A stretch of DNA of 64,000 nt from Oncomelania hupensis (GCA_036898135.1 CM072522.1:60698056-60762055), one strand, 5' to 3'. Shown: positions 21,191 through 32,330, numbered from the stretch's first letter. A program made the numbers and translations. The notes: a model not told the origin generated them from the letters alone.

Positions 21191-22363
21191 TCAGAGAGGA
21201 GCAAAATGTATAAGCTTATGTTTCTTCAAATCACCAGCACAAGTGAAAGCTTTATTACAATCATTACACACATGATTCTTCTCTCCTGTATGTATAAGTT
21301 TATGTTTATTCAAACTGCCCGCCTGAGTGAAAGCTTTACTACAAACATTACACACACGATTCTTCTCTCCTGTATGTATAAGCTTATGTTCCTTCAAATG
21401 GCGAGCCTGAGTGAAAGCTTTATTACAAACATCACACACATTATTCTTCTCTCCTGTATGTATAAGCTTATGTTTATTCAAACTGCCAGCCTGAGTGAAA
21501 GCTTTATTACAAACATCACACACATGATTCTTTTCTCCTGTATGTGTAAGCTTATGTACCTTTAAATTGCTAGCCTCAGGGAAAGCTTTATTACAAACAT
21601 CACAAACATGATTCTTCTCTCCTGTATGTAATAGCTTATGTTTATTCAAACTGCCCGCCTGAGTGAAAGCTTTACTACAAACATCACACACATGATTCTT
21701 CTCTCCTGTATGTATAAGCTTATGTTCCTTCAAATGGCGAGCCTGAGTGAAAGCTTTATTACAAACATCACACACATTATTCTCCTCTCCTGTATGTATA
21801 AGCTTATGCTTATTCAAACTGCCAGCCTGAGTGAAAGCTTTATTACAAACATCACACACATGATTCTTCTCTCCTGTATGTGTAAGCTTATGTACCTTTA
21901 AATTGCTAGCCTCCGTGAAAGCTTTATTACAAACATCACAAACATGATTCTTCTCTCCTGTATGCACAAGCTTATGTTTCTTCAAATCACCAGCACGAGT
22001 GAAAGCTTTATTACAAACATTACACACATGATTCTTCTCTCCTGTATGTATAAGCTTATGTTTATTCAAACTGCCAGCCTGAGTGAAAGCTTTATTACAA
22101 ACATCACACTCATGATTCTTCTCTCCTGTATGTATAAGCTTATGTACCTTCAAATGGCCAGTTTCAGTGAAAGTTTTATTACAATCACGCACAAGTTTCT
22201 TTTGCTCTCTGGTCTTCTGTTGCAGCTTTGTCTCTCTTCTACACTCATGATCTTTGAGACTGACTTCACTGTGGGGAGTGACTGGAGCAGAAGAGAACTT
22301 GACCGATAATGACTGTAGTGTTGTGTTGACAGTAAGCAGTTGTGTGGCACATGCATTTGGAAT
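21191..22363 (-). CDS. Zinc-finger gene C, exon 6 (eleven-finger exon)
   Basis: Acceptor TTTTTTCAG above 22363, entry phase 0 at IPNACATQLL. A linker of about 60 residues and a first finger that has lost its first cysteine (VRDCNKTF) precede eleven intact 28-residue fingers. Helix segments are QAGSLNK, RAGDLKK, EASNLKV, QAGSLNK, QARHLKE, QAGSLNK, EASNLKV, QAGSLNK, QARHLKE, QAGSLNK, CAGDLKK. Fingers 3-6 (21614-21949) and 7-10 (21278-21613) are a 336-bp tandem duplication of a four-finger block. The frame ends HFAPL and TGA inside a short foreign insert, so the array once continued downstream. Confidence 0.87.
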   Translation of the reverse strand: MPNACATQLLTVNTTLQSLSVKFSSAPVTPHSEVSLKDHECRRETKLQQKTREQKKLVRDCNKTFTETGHLKVHKLIHTGEKNHECDVCNKAFTQAGSLNKHKLIHTGEKNHVCNVCNKAFTRAGDLKKHKLVHTGEKNHVCDVCNKAFTEASNLKVHKLTHTGEKNHVCDVCNKAFTQAGSLNKHKLIHTGEENNVCDVCNKAFTQARHLKEHKLIHTGEKNHVCDVCSKAFTQAGSLNKHKLLHTGEKNHVCDVCNKAFPEASNLKVHKLTHTGEKNHVCDVCNKAFTQAGSLNKHKLIHTGEKNNVCDVCNKAFTQARHLKEHKLIHTGEKNRVCNVCSKAFTQAGSLNKHKLIHTGEKNHVCNDCNKAFTCAGDLKKHKLIHFAPL

Positions 22364-22381
22364 CTGAAAAAAAAACACCAA

Positions 22382-23056
22382 GATTTACAAAGAAATACAC
22401 TATACAGTGTTCATTTTCATCATCATCATCAAAGTGGTCCTGATTCGGATCTTTGCAGTCCGCTGACCCCTATATACAATGACTAACTATTTAGAATTCT
22501 GTATTAATATAATCGATTATTATTATTATTATTATTATTATTATACCATTATCACAACAACAATGTGTTGAGTTTCTTGATAATAGTTAAAATAAGCCTA
22601 CTTCAGTCCTAACAATTACGAGGATATGTTAATTTGCAATAACAACCAGAGTGTCGTGGACCTGTATTAATTTCTCAATTCAGGTGCCTGTGGCGTGGAT
22701 TTATTGTTTTATAGCTAATCACTCTTCTGCTGCAAATAACTTTATTAGTTTTCAATTTGCACATGTAGTTGGTTGGCATTATATATGAATCTCCTTAGAT
22801 GTTCTCATACGGTTCAAAAATCCATAATTGTATCGGCAGTTAGACTTTAGATGGTTTTTTTGAGGTCTCAACAAGTAAAATCGCCTTGATGTTCATTGTG
22901 TGGCGACCAAAATTGGTACCCAGAATTGGATCAACAGGTTGTTGTGTATACGTTACATGCATGTCTAGAAATAGTTGGAATAACCAGTCACCAGGGAAAG
23001 TTCTTATTCCTTGTGAGTATCGAATATTTGTCTCTGTGTGTGCATTATGGAGTAAA

Positions 23057-23114
<58 letters not shown>

Positions 23115-24004
23115 GGGGTGAGGTGGAGTGTGGTGGAATTAATGGTAGTTGTTGCATTCATCGAAAATGCTTCAATCTAGTTCATTTGAATTCATTGTTT
23201 TTATGGTTTGCATTTCAAACCTAAATTCAACTAAATTTTATTATGAAAAAAAGAAACCATATGAATAACCCGTTAACACTATAGACATGTAGGCCTGTGT
23301 CTGTGTTTCTGTCCAGCAGCAGGGCGCTGATGGACACAAGGATGTTGCAGATGTCCGGGTGGAGAGTCTCTTTGTGTCCCTATTCTCAGTCCACCCTATG
23401 TACTCAGTGCCCAACCTTTAATGTACTGATGACCCTTTCCGCATTTTCCCCAAAATATCCTCATTAATAGTCGTCGCCGAGCCATTGGGCATAGAGGTCG
23501 GTCGTATTCAAGTGCTGTTGAGGGCTCTGCAATCGCATCATAGTCGTTGACGTTTCATGCGATTTTAACGAGAGTGAGTCTGCAACGTCTGCTTTTAGCT
23601 ACGCATCGTAAGTACTCTAATGGTGGTCCACGAAGGCTTACAGGATGGAGAGCCGAAGAAAGGATCGTCATCCCTTTTTGCTTAAATCGCCGCTTCATGT
23701 TAATCATCTTTGCAGTCTTCATTGAGGTTCGTCGGTCGTCTAGGTCGACATTACTGTCAAAAATAATTGGAAGCCGACGACGCTGTAGTTACTTTGAGAG
23801 GGCAGAGTTCTAACCCTTTGTAGTGGCATCAAGAAAGGCTAAGGCCTACGACGAAACGAACATTCTCATCATCGTCATAGTAGGCATCATCTTCATCATC
23901 ACCGTCATACACATCATCGTCTTCATCATCATCATTCATCGTCACGGTCAGCGATTACATCACCATCTCCATTTTGACTTTGTATGTTATTCAATATCTG
24001 AATA
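22382..24004. other. Intron 5 of gene C, 3' part
   Basis: Holds an (ATC)n and (ATT)n tract near 22416-22545 and a (GA)n tract at 23056-23112. The stretch 23280-23850 has higher GC and no recognised gene or repeat, and 23855-23960 is imperfect ATC-rich. No exon found here. Confidence 0.5.
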
Positions 24005-24190
24005 ACTTAAATGTAAAATAAAATAAAGATTTCATCTATCTTTCTTACCAAGAAAATGATATGGGAAATGTGTCACTTTCTTTGCTATTCTGAATCATTA
24101 GTTTCAGGAGTTTCTTGTCATTGATTCTTGGCAGCTGACTGGGAATCCTGCATCAAGAAACTATCAAGGAAAATGTGTCCTTCGTAACCC
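24005..24190. mobile_element. Remnant of the Tigger-like MITE in gene C
   Basis: Homologous to about 12060-12255 within the complete copy at 11837-12342 (CATTAGTTTCAGGAGTTTC, CTGACTGGGAATC). Both MITE ends are missing; the right side is cut by the LINE at 24191. Confidence 0.78.
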
Positions 24191-24848
24191 ACTTCCTATC
24201 CTATCCCGTTACTCGAAGGTCGTTGGGCCAACACAGATGATCTTTTAACCAGCGTACTCCATCTTTCTCTGTCCTCAGCAACTCTCGTGGCTTCGCTCAG
24301 GGTCAAGCCAGTCCATTCTCGAATGTTGTCCTTCCACCTGTTTTTCTGTCTCCATCTTCTTCTGCTTCCATGCATCGAGCCTTGAAGGATGGCTTTTGCA
24401 AGGCCTGATGTTCTGGTGACGTGGCCATACCATCGGAGTTTCCGTTTCTTCACCACTGTGAGCATGTCATCATGTTGCCCAATGGCTTGTGTGATGATCT
24501 GTCAGACTTCGGCTTTGGTGATGTGATGGGTAAAAGAAATACCCAGAGGTCCATGTTTCACAAGCGTATAGGAAGATGGAGATGACAAGGGAGTGCAGCA
24601 GTCTTACCTTGGAATGTAGACTGATGATTCTGTCTTTTCAAATGGGCTTCAACCTTGCCAGGGCAGCAGTTGTTTGCGCGATCTTGGAGAGGACTTCCTG
24701 TCGGGACCCACTGTCTCCTAAATATTTGAAGCTATGCACTATGTTAAGGGATTGGCCTTGGATGTCCGTGTTGATGCTGGTCCTCACTTTGATCTTCTCC
24801 TTTTCTTAGGCTCTGAAGATGGTGTCAAGCCTCTGTACCAGCTGTTCT
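24191..24848 (-). mobile_element. 5'-truncated LINE (non-LTR retrotransposon) in the MITE remnant
   Basis: The minus strand encodes the C-terminal part of a LINE reverse-transcriptase protein, with KKRKLRWYGHVTR, RWKDNIREWTGLTLSEA and, upstream in other frames, LHSKVRLLHSLVISIFLYAC. It ends in the GGATA-type 3' tail (read here as CCTATCCTATCCC). It is the same family as 55797-56426 and 1577-1674, with internal frameshifts and a missing middle piece. It resembles RTE-like invertebrate elements; the exact clade is unsure. Confidence 0.83.
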
Positions 24849-24971
24849 TGTTCATCCTTGTATTATTATAACTATCATTATTATTTTCTTATTATTATTG
24901 GATTACTGTACCACATCGTCATAGTTATTGTGTGGAAAATTTGTAAAAGAGACGGCAAGTTCCATTATTAC

Positions 24972-25051
24972 CTCAGACTCCATTGGAAGTATATCTATGT
25001 ACCTCTCGGGCTTCACCCATAACATCTTTGTTTCCAATGGGTCAGCGTTTT
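24972..25051 (-). CDS. Zinc-finger gene C, exon 5
   Basis: 80 nt, acceptor TTACAG, donor GTAATA, entry phase 1, exit phase 0. Encodes NADPLETKMLWVKPERYID then an acidic end; VKPE replaces the VKTE seen in gene B but still fits the SUMO consensus. Confidence 0.8.
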
Positions 25052-25390
25052 CTGTAACAAAGAAATCAGCAAATGTATCATGGGTGATAAAAGTAGCACT
25101 GTTGTTTCCAATGGGTCAGTGTTTTCTGTAACAAAGAAGTCAGCAAATGTATCATGGGTGATAGCAGTAGCACTGTTGTTTCCAATGGGTCAGTGTTTTC
25201 TGTAACAAAGAAGTCAGCAAATGTATCATGGGTGATAGCAGTAGCACTGTTGTTTCCAATGGGTCAGTGCTTTCTGTAACAAAGAAATCAGCAAATGTAT
25301 CATGGGTGATAGCAGTAGCACTGTTGTTTCCAATGGGTCAGTGTTTTCTGTAACAAAGAAGTCAGCAAATGTATGATGGGTGATAACAGT
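25027..25390 (-). repeat. 74-bp tandem array of splice acceptor plus exon 5 start (gene C)
   Basis: Five units (ATGGGTCAG at 25037, 25111, 25185, 25259, 25333) with the same structure as 12500-12870 in gene B. Each unit keeps the TTACAG acceptor and about 24 nt of exon-like sequence. Confidence 0.9.
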
Positions 25391-25427
25391 AGCACTGCTG
25401 GTTTTCTATGCCAACATTTGAGAGTAC

Positions 25428-26385
25428 AAACCCTGCAGAGGATGAATGTCTATGACTTAGAGCCAAGACTTTACAGGTCACCCTGCAGAGGATGAATGTC
25501 TATGACTTAGATCCAAGACTTTACAGGTCACCCTGCAGAGGATGAATGTCTATGACTTAGATCCAAGACTTTACAGGTCACCCTGCAGAGGATGAATGTC
25601 TATGACTTAGATACAAGACTTTTCAGGTCACCCTGCACAGGATGAATGTCTATGACTTAGAGCCAAGACTTTACAGGTCACCCTGCAGAGGATGAATGTC
25701 TATGACTTAGATACAAGACTTTACAGGTCACCCTGCAGAGGATGAATGTCTATGACTTAGATCCAAGACTTTACAGGTCACCCTGCAGAGGATGAATGTC
25801 TATGACTTAGATACAAGACATTACAGGTCACCCTGCAGAGGATGAATGTCTATGACTTAGATCCAAGACTTTTCAGGTCACCCTGCAGAGGATGAATGTC
25901 TATGACTTAGATCCAAGACTTTACAGGTCACCCTGCAGAGGATGAATGTCTATGACTTAGATACAAGACTTTACAGGTCACCCTGCAGAGGATGAATGTC
26001 TATGACTTAGATACAAGACTTTACAGGTCACCCTGCAGAGGATGAATGTCTATGACTTAGATACAAGACTTTACAGGTCACCCTGCAGAGGATGAATGTC
26101 TATGACTTAGATACAAGACTTTTCAGGTCACCCTGCAGAGGATGAATGTCTATGACTTAGATACAAGACTTTACAGGTCACCCTGCAGAGGATGAATGTC
26201 TATGACTTAGATACAAGACTTTTCAGGTCACCCTGCAGAGGATGAATGTCTATGACTTAGATACAAGACTTTTCAGGTCACCCTGCAGAGGATGAATGTC
26301 TATGACTTAGATACAAGACTTTTCAGGTCACCCTGCAGAGGATGAATGTCTATGACTTAGATCCAAGACTTTACAGGTCACCAGT
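25428..26385. repeat. 50-bp minisatellite, about 19 copies
   Basis: Very regular units with CCTGCAGAGGATGAATGTC and TATGACTTAGAT..AAGAC. The equivalent place in gene B (12915-12970) holds a single diverged unit, so the expansion is private to gene C. It lies in intron 4. Confidence 0.96.
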
Positions 26386-26639
26386 GTTTTCTCCAGGTAC
26401 TTTAGTTTCCTCCCACTCCTCAATAATGGTGTGAGATGCAGTCAATTTAAAATTAAAAAAATAAAAATCTCCCAAAATTAAAATTTGATTTCCTTTCTGT
26501 TTTCTAATGGCCACTTTTCTTTACACCACATGTTTGACAGATGAAAATGTGTTTGTTGTGTTGGTAGGAGTGCACTGACTGGGACGCTCTGCTGGATGGG
26601 TAGTCGCTAGATGAAAAGGTCAACATCATCATCACCTCC

Positions 26640-28400
26640 TATGTCCAGTTCTGTATCGACATTTTGGTGTTAACTAGAGAGGTGATGACCTACCCAAGCA
26701 ACAAGCTTGAATGACAAAGGAGGTAGCAGACATCCTGATGAAGAGGAAGAAGGCGTTCAGCGAGGAAAATCCAGATGACTTGAAGAAGCTGCAGAAGGAA
26801 GTCAGAAGGGTGACCCTAAACAACAAGCGGAAGTTCAGAGACAAGGTCGAAGACAGCTTCGCCTCCAACAATCTCAGGAAACCGTGGAGCAACCTACAGA
26901 CTATGACTATCTATAAGCTGTGCAAGAGGACCTTGAATGTAGAGGACCAGCAGAGGTTGACGAATGACCTAAACACCTTCTACGCCCGCTTTGACACCAC
27001 TGACTTCTCATCTAAGCGAGCAAGTACTCTGGCTGACCTGAGTAAGAGAGGCAACAGGAGGGAGGTCCTAATGGAAGAAGCGGTGAGTCGGCGCTTTGGG
27101 CAGTGAACCCTAGGAGCGCTTGTGGCCCAGATGACGTTCCAGGAGCTGTGCTCAAGTATTGCCATGACTCCTTTGCCCCAGTGTTCACCATCCTGTTCCA
27201 GGAGTCGTTGGACACTGGACACATCCCACCCCTTTGGAGTGTTCCAACCTTATCCCTGTCCCCAAAAACCTCCTCTCCCGCAATCCTGAATGACAATCGC
27301 CCTGTCGCTCTTACCTCCATTTCCTTTAAGTGCCCTGAGCGCATTGCTCTTCAAAGCTGCTTGGGGAAACGCGCCCACTCCATGACCCCATGCAGTTCGC
27401 CTACACGCTCTCACAGAAACACCGAAGACACCATCATCACCGTAGTCCACAATGTGTTGGGGCACCTAGAGAGGCCAAAGTCATATGCCATAATTTTTTC
27501 CTGGATTTTTCATCAGCTTTCAACACCATCCAGCCTCACCTGATGATGCAGAAACTGATGAAAATGGACGCCAACACCCTTGATCATCAGATTGCTCTGC
27601 TCCTTTCTCACAAACAGGCCACAACGCCCGGGTGATTAGGTCGTCCATCGCTGTGAAGGCATCGGGATATGTTCACACCAACAAATGGGTTCCTCAGGGC
27701 TGCGTCCTATCACCACCACTCTTCACCCTCTACACGGCTGACTGTCGTTGTACCGCTGAAGACACCTCCCCAAGTAAAGTTTTTTTGATGACACATCCTT
27801 GACCGGCCTTATCACAACGAGCGAGAGCTCGTACCGCTGCTCCGTAGAAAACCTTGTCAGGTGGTGTGATGACAACAATCTCCTCCTCAAAGTCTCTAAC
27901 ACAAAGGAGATTACAGGAGGAGCGCTCTGACACTCGACCCACTGGTAATTGGGGTGAGGTGTGGACCAGTACAAGTACTTGGGCTCCATCATTGATAACA
28001 AGTTTGACTGGTCCCCAACACTCTGCAGCTCCTCAAGAAGGCCAACCAATGCCTCTACTTTATGAGCAGGATGAATGCCTTTAATGTGAGCTCCAGGGTG
28101 TGGGAACTTTTCTACGAGCTGATGGTGGAGTCCGTACTGACCTACAACAGCCTGTGCTTCTTCGGCAGCCTAAAACAGCAGGACAAGGCCAGGTTGGCAA
28201 AGGTCACAAAGACTGCTGGCAAGCTTATCGGCAGACCTATCTTTGACTTTCAGGCGCACTTCGAGGCGAAAGCAGTGCGACACAACCCATCCGCTGTGTG
28301 ACGAGCTGCTGGTGCAGACCTCCTCCAGATCCGTCAGGCTTATCAGTCACCATGCAAGGACTGACAGGTTCCCCCGGTACTTTCTGCAGAGCGCCATTTG
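26640..28400 (+). pseudogene. Decayed LINE reverse-transcriptase ORF
   Basis: Plus-strand, frameshifted remnant of a non-LTR retrotransposon pol. In order: a charged N-terminal segment (LKKLQKEVRRVTLNNKRKF), ACGPDDVPGAVLKYCHDSF, RPVALTSISFKC (RT finger motif), FLDFSSAFNTIQPH (motif A, catalytic Asp kept), WVPQGCVLSPPLFTLYT (motif B), YKYLGSIIDN and RLAKVTKTAGKLIG at the C end. The motif C stretch is disrupted. Several frame changes and stops show it is dead. Pattern resembles CR1/Rex1-type elements (family guess). It is inserted in intron 4 of gene C, antisense to the gene. Confidence 0.85.
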
Positions 28401-29339
28401 ACTAACAAACGCTATTCCTTGACTTTATGAATTCTGATCACTTAGTCTGATAAAGTTAGCTAAACAGCGAGAATGTTTGCCTGCCTGCGTGAGTGTGTGA
28501 ATGTGTGTGCACGTGTAATTTATGTGAGTGTCAAATAGCGTGCCAGTGTGTGTGTGTGTGTACTGCGTGCGTGTATGATCTAGCATATAGTCGATATACA
28601 GTGCCTACTACAGAATTAGTTGTTGTGAAAACTGTGCATTGTGGATCTTTATATGTCTGGTATGTGTGTGTGTGTGTTTGTGTATGTTAATTTTTCAAAC
28701 GGTCCTATTTTGTGATTTGGCTTAGCATGTGATGATTATGAGCAAAGGTTGCATGCGTCGTATGCCTGTGGTTGTTTGGGATGGTGTAACTGGGTGTATG
28801 CAGGAGTGTACAACGCAAGTATGTTTGGAGTGTGGGACAGTAGTTGTTTTAATTTATTTTATGTATTGCACTATTTATTTTTTTTTTGTTTCTGCATGTC
28901 ATTCTTTTAAAGATATTCTACATTTTACATTTACTATATTTGTGCATCCCAAAGGAGAATTTCTATGTACATTTGATAGATGAATTAAGTCTCACTTTCA
29001 GTCAGTCTCTCAGTCTTCTGTATCACATGAGCATGTATGTTGTTTGCAGATCACCACTCTAAGTCCCATTTAATAATAAGGCACATTTAGCATCCATTTA
29101 TTTATTTACTTCTTAATTTTTAATCATAAAACAAAAGAGCAGTTTTTGATCAATCAAGCCTGAATTACTATGGGGTTCACACCACAAAAAATTCCTACCC
29201 ATAAGAAATGTTCCTGCCACTAGTAGAATTAAAACCTTGTTCATTGGCACACATGCATGTAAACAGCACCAAAGCCACAATCACAATATAGATACCAACA
29301 TGAGAATTATTGTTAAGTATGAAACACTAATATACTTAC
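28401..29339. other. Intron 4 of gene C, TG-rich stretch and shared flank
   Basis: 28480-28690 is rich in TG steps and has no gene. 29060-29330 is homologous to 13020-13350 in gene B (AAAACAAAAGAGCAGTTTTT, GGGGTTCACACCACA). Confidence 0.6.
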
Positions 29340-29403
29340 TGTATCCCTCTGTATCGCTGTCAGGCTCTGTCTTCACTTTACACAACTCTGAGTCATGTGG
29401 CTC
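29340..29403 (-). CDS. Zinc-finger gene C, exon 4
   Basis: 64 nt with acceptor TTCCAG and donor GTAAGT, entry phase 0, exit phase 1. Encodes EPHDSELCKVKTEPDSDTEG; carries the VKTE SUMO consensus with an acidic tail. Confidence 0.84.
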
Positions 29404-29519
29404 CTGGAATAAATAATGAGAGCATATATTACTTTACAACAACTATCAGTACATTTGGATTACTACGCTACACAGTTATTGTGTTGATTTGTATAAAATA
29501 CATCAAGCTCTATTATTAC

Positions 29520-29605
29520 CTCAGGTTCCACTGAATGTATATCAATGTATCTCTGTGTCTCTGTCTTAACACGCACTGTTTTCGTTTCCAATGGCCCACT
29601 GCTTT
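29520..29605 (-). CDS. Zinc-finger gene C, exon 3
   Basis: 86 nt, acceptor TTACAG, donor GTAATA, entry phase 1, exit phase 0. It is two codons longer than in gene B because Thr-Gln is added after VKTE (VKTETQRYIDI). The in-frame difference keeps the phase, which supports coding. Confidence 0.84.
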
Positions 29606-29836
29606 CTGTAACAAAGAAATCAGCAAACACATAATGGCAGTGCCTTCTGGAATTGATTTTTTTTTTCAATGGCACATAAAGCAAGTTATTGAGCTCACAG
29701 CCTGTTCTATATTTAAGTGAGACCTAGAGAAGCAAATTTGTCAAGCATTTCAGCTACAATCACAATATGGTTTAAAAAAAAAATCATGACCCAAAAGCCC
29801 ATGACAATCATTACGATAATACACAAACATATTTAC

Positions 29837-30040
29837 CATATTCCTCAGTGTCACAGTCAGGATCTGTATTCACTTTATACAACAGTGAGATATGTGGCTC
29901 GATCATGTCAATGTCAGGTGCTGTCTTGCTTTCTGATTCTTCTTTTATGTAGAACTCACTGCCAATCATATTAGCGGTACTTCTGACAATCTGTTCACTG
30001 CTGCTGTGAGAAACATGATGACTTTCTCTTCCTGCAATTT
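29837..30040 (-). CDS. Zinc-finger gene C, exon 2
   Basis: 204 nt, donor GTAAAT, acceptor AAATAG with a weak, A-interrupted pyrimidine tract. Open in the paralogous frame with EIAGRESHHVSHSSSEQIV and IKEESES. The second site has changed from VKTEPD to VNTDPD, so the Lys of that SUMO consensus is lost in this copy. Confidence 0.83.
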
Positions 30041-30704
30041 CTATTTAAAAAAACAACAACAAAAAACAACCAGCTGTTAAGTTTTATGTGAATAGTTCCT
30101 GACAGCAAGCACAGTGATGATCTGAAAAGTCAGAACGTAAGAATTTAAATCTTTTCCTCTCACCTAAATATAACAGGCGACACAGTCAATACACTTCCAA
30201 AGTACAATCAAAGAGTAACAAAGTACTGGTCTATTTTATGATATCCTATTAAAACAATCATGCAGAAATAACGTTGCCATAGTTAAGATTAGCACCCTGT
30301 ACTCATTCACTGCACAGTCCACACAAAAGGTAAGGAAAAATCATAATAACTGTTAGTGGATGTGCTAATATAACCCTTATCCTAACCCTTTTCTGTGAAT
30401 GACACTTTTTAGGGAGCTCTGATGTTAACATTTGCCACCACTTTGTGGCATCTCAAAATAAAAAAAAAAATGCTATTTACATTGTAGTAAAATAAATTTT
30501 GAACAAAGAAAAAAACAAAACAAATAATGAGCCCTCCAATTCAATTGACGGTAACAGGAGAATGACTAAGCTTTCATTGTGACTGTACATTAAATTATTG
30601 CGTACAGATAACACGACGTTGATCTTAACTGTCCTGTACTGGCTGTAGTTGTAAACTGTCAGTTTCCATTTTCAGGGAACTCCTCAATAGCAGAGCCAAC
30701 TCAC

Positions 30705-30810
30705 CTTGCGCATGCCACGCTTGCAATCTCATCCAGTCTACCACTGGTCCCTCAGCAATGTCAATCTCTAGCTTCACCTCAGGCAGCACTGGACTGTCTT
30801 CGTTCTCCAT
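30705..30810 (-). CDS. Zinc-finger gene C, exon 1 (start codon)
   Basis: ATG at 30810-30808, donor GTGAGT below 30705, 106 nt. Encodes MENEDSPVLPEVKLEIDIAE and ends AWHAQ. Matches exon 1 of genes A and B in length and phase. Confidence 0.86.
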
Positions 30811-31689
30811 AACAGATCAATATAAGTACTCAATCTGCAAAGCAGCTACACAAAACCAAAACGAACAGGGGAAGTCATACTTGGCACAGGAAGTTTGCTA
30901 TGAAAAACTCTAGATCAGTAGATGCCGTCATAATTTTCTTCGCTAACGTTATAATTTTAAAAAACACGTGACGCAGAAGAAGTTCTTCAAGAGTTATTAA
31001 AAATAAATTTTTGCTTTTCTGTAATAATCTTATACCAAAGATGAATAAAACAAGAAGGTAGAATTAATTCGGGCAAGGCAAGAAAGATGAGTTATTGGAA
31101 CACAAAGCCAGATTTTCATTTTATAAATTAGCTTCGTATGTTTCCGAAGGTATTAACTTGGTAGTGTATTATAATGAGAAACAAATATCCACAGTCAAGG
31201 AATGCTAATTGTTACAAAGACAAGACAAAACGGCACAATGCAAATGTTGGAGCTAAAGTCTTCATCAGGCGGACACAACAGAAGAGACAACAAAACAGTT
31301 CTTCCCAACAGAACTCCAACAAAGAAAGAAATGATAGAAAAGAGGCAAGACAAAGAATCCATAGTTATAATAATAGATGAGTAATAGTCAAAATATTCAA
31401 GCATTGCACGTTTTAAAATAACCTGAGCAGATTTTAAGATTAAAATACTTAGCATACTTTAGCATTAGTAGGCCTAAACAATTGTGAATACTCGTGTTCT
31501 TATCTTGCATGATGGTACCTCTTTTACATTCATATTGCATTTTTAAGATTACATTTGTTATTTTGTGGCTTCTTTTGTTTGTTTACTGAAAGAATGTTTA
31601 TAAAGTTGTCCCTGTAACCTCTACTTCATCTCCCTTCATTCCTTATTTATTCTATCAGTGACATTTTAATGTAAAACCAACACCAAATG
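30811..31689. other. Upstream region of gene C
   Basis: 30820-31170 is homologous to 1960-2300 and 16640-17010 upstream of genes A and B and so is the most likely place for shared promoter elements; no TATA box was confidently placed. 31180-31400 resembles a common interspersed-repeat sequence (GGACACAACAGAAGAGAC) and is not assigned. Confidence 0.55.
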
Positions 31690-32330
31690 TTCAGTTTTAA
31701 ATTTGTATAAACCTTTAAAATATTTATTTAAATAGTATTATTTTAGCTGTTAGAAACATGCAATTACATAGCATTACACAACAACAAAGTGCTGCATTAC
31801 ACAGCCTGTATACAACAACAAAGTGCTGTATTGCACAGCCAGTAAATAAAACTAAAACTAGATGCTATGATAACACTCTCCTGTGTTGAACTGTTTATGT
31901 ACTATATACATTGGAATACATTAATCCCTTCAACAAGAACAAAAATAAATCAACAGACATTATAGGCAGCAATAAACAGCAAACATAATGTCGTATTTAA
32001 AAAGTTTCATTTCACAATGATACAAACTGTCTTCTTTTCTCTGAATGTAATGTCCTCTGAGACCTCTGCCTATACCAGGTGATCAGCCTTTATTTGTTAC
32101 AAGGCACGACAGAGAAAATGGAACATCAAAACAAATTATATCCTACCCCAAGACAACCGCCTAAAATTGTAAGTAAAGTGAATTACAATTAGCCTTGTTT
32201 TACATTGTCAAAAACTTTCAAAATAAATTGGAAAGCTTTTTTAAAATTTATTTGATGACTCGTGTTGTTTTATCTTCTTTTCTGCCTGTCATTACTGGTC
32301 CTGCCACAGGCCAGTGACAGTCTGCATTAA
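31690..32330. other. Relic of a fourth zinc-finger duplication unit
   Basis: 31740-31850 matches 3330-3430 (ACAACAACAAAGTGCTG repeats). 31945-32100 matches 18410-18570. 32190-32290 matches 19755-19870, the 3' flank of gene C. No finger sequence is left here, so only the flank of a further unit has survived. Confidence 0.6.

Larger units (their letters stand above)
21191..30810 (-). other. C2H2 zinc-finger gene C (whole coding span, six exons)
   Basis: Best-preserved member. Exons are 30705-30810, 29837-30040, 29520-29605, 29340-29403, 24972-25051 and 21191-22363. All donor and acceptor sites are GT/AG and all phases agree, giving 570 codons. N-terminal 180 residues: acidic, no recognised domain, with sumoylation consensus sites VKLE, IKEE, VKTE (exon 3), VKTE (exon 4) and VKPE; the exon 2 site of genes A and B has become VNTD here. 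C-terminal part: one degenerate and eleven canonical C2H2 fingers with TGEK linkers. The expected role is a nuclear DNA-binding regulator, probably a repressor if the SUMO sites are used (inference). Introns carry a LINE, a MITE remnant and minisatellites. Confidence 0.8.

Noticed and set aside
23280..23850. Host exon in gene C intron 5 (locally higher GC)
   Set aside because: No frame with matching splice sites or recognisable product, and the model of gene C is complete without it.
25428..26385. Possible CRISPR-like array
   Set aside because: Units of 50 bp are directly adjacent with no unique spacers, and the context is a eukaryotic intron.
31180..31400. Small protein-coding gene upstream of gene C
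   Set aside because: Frames of about 60 codons on both strands without splice sites; the sequence looks like a dispersed-repeat fragment.
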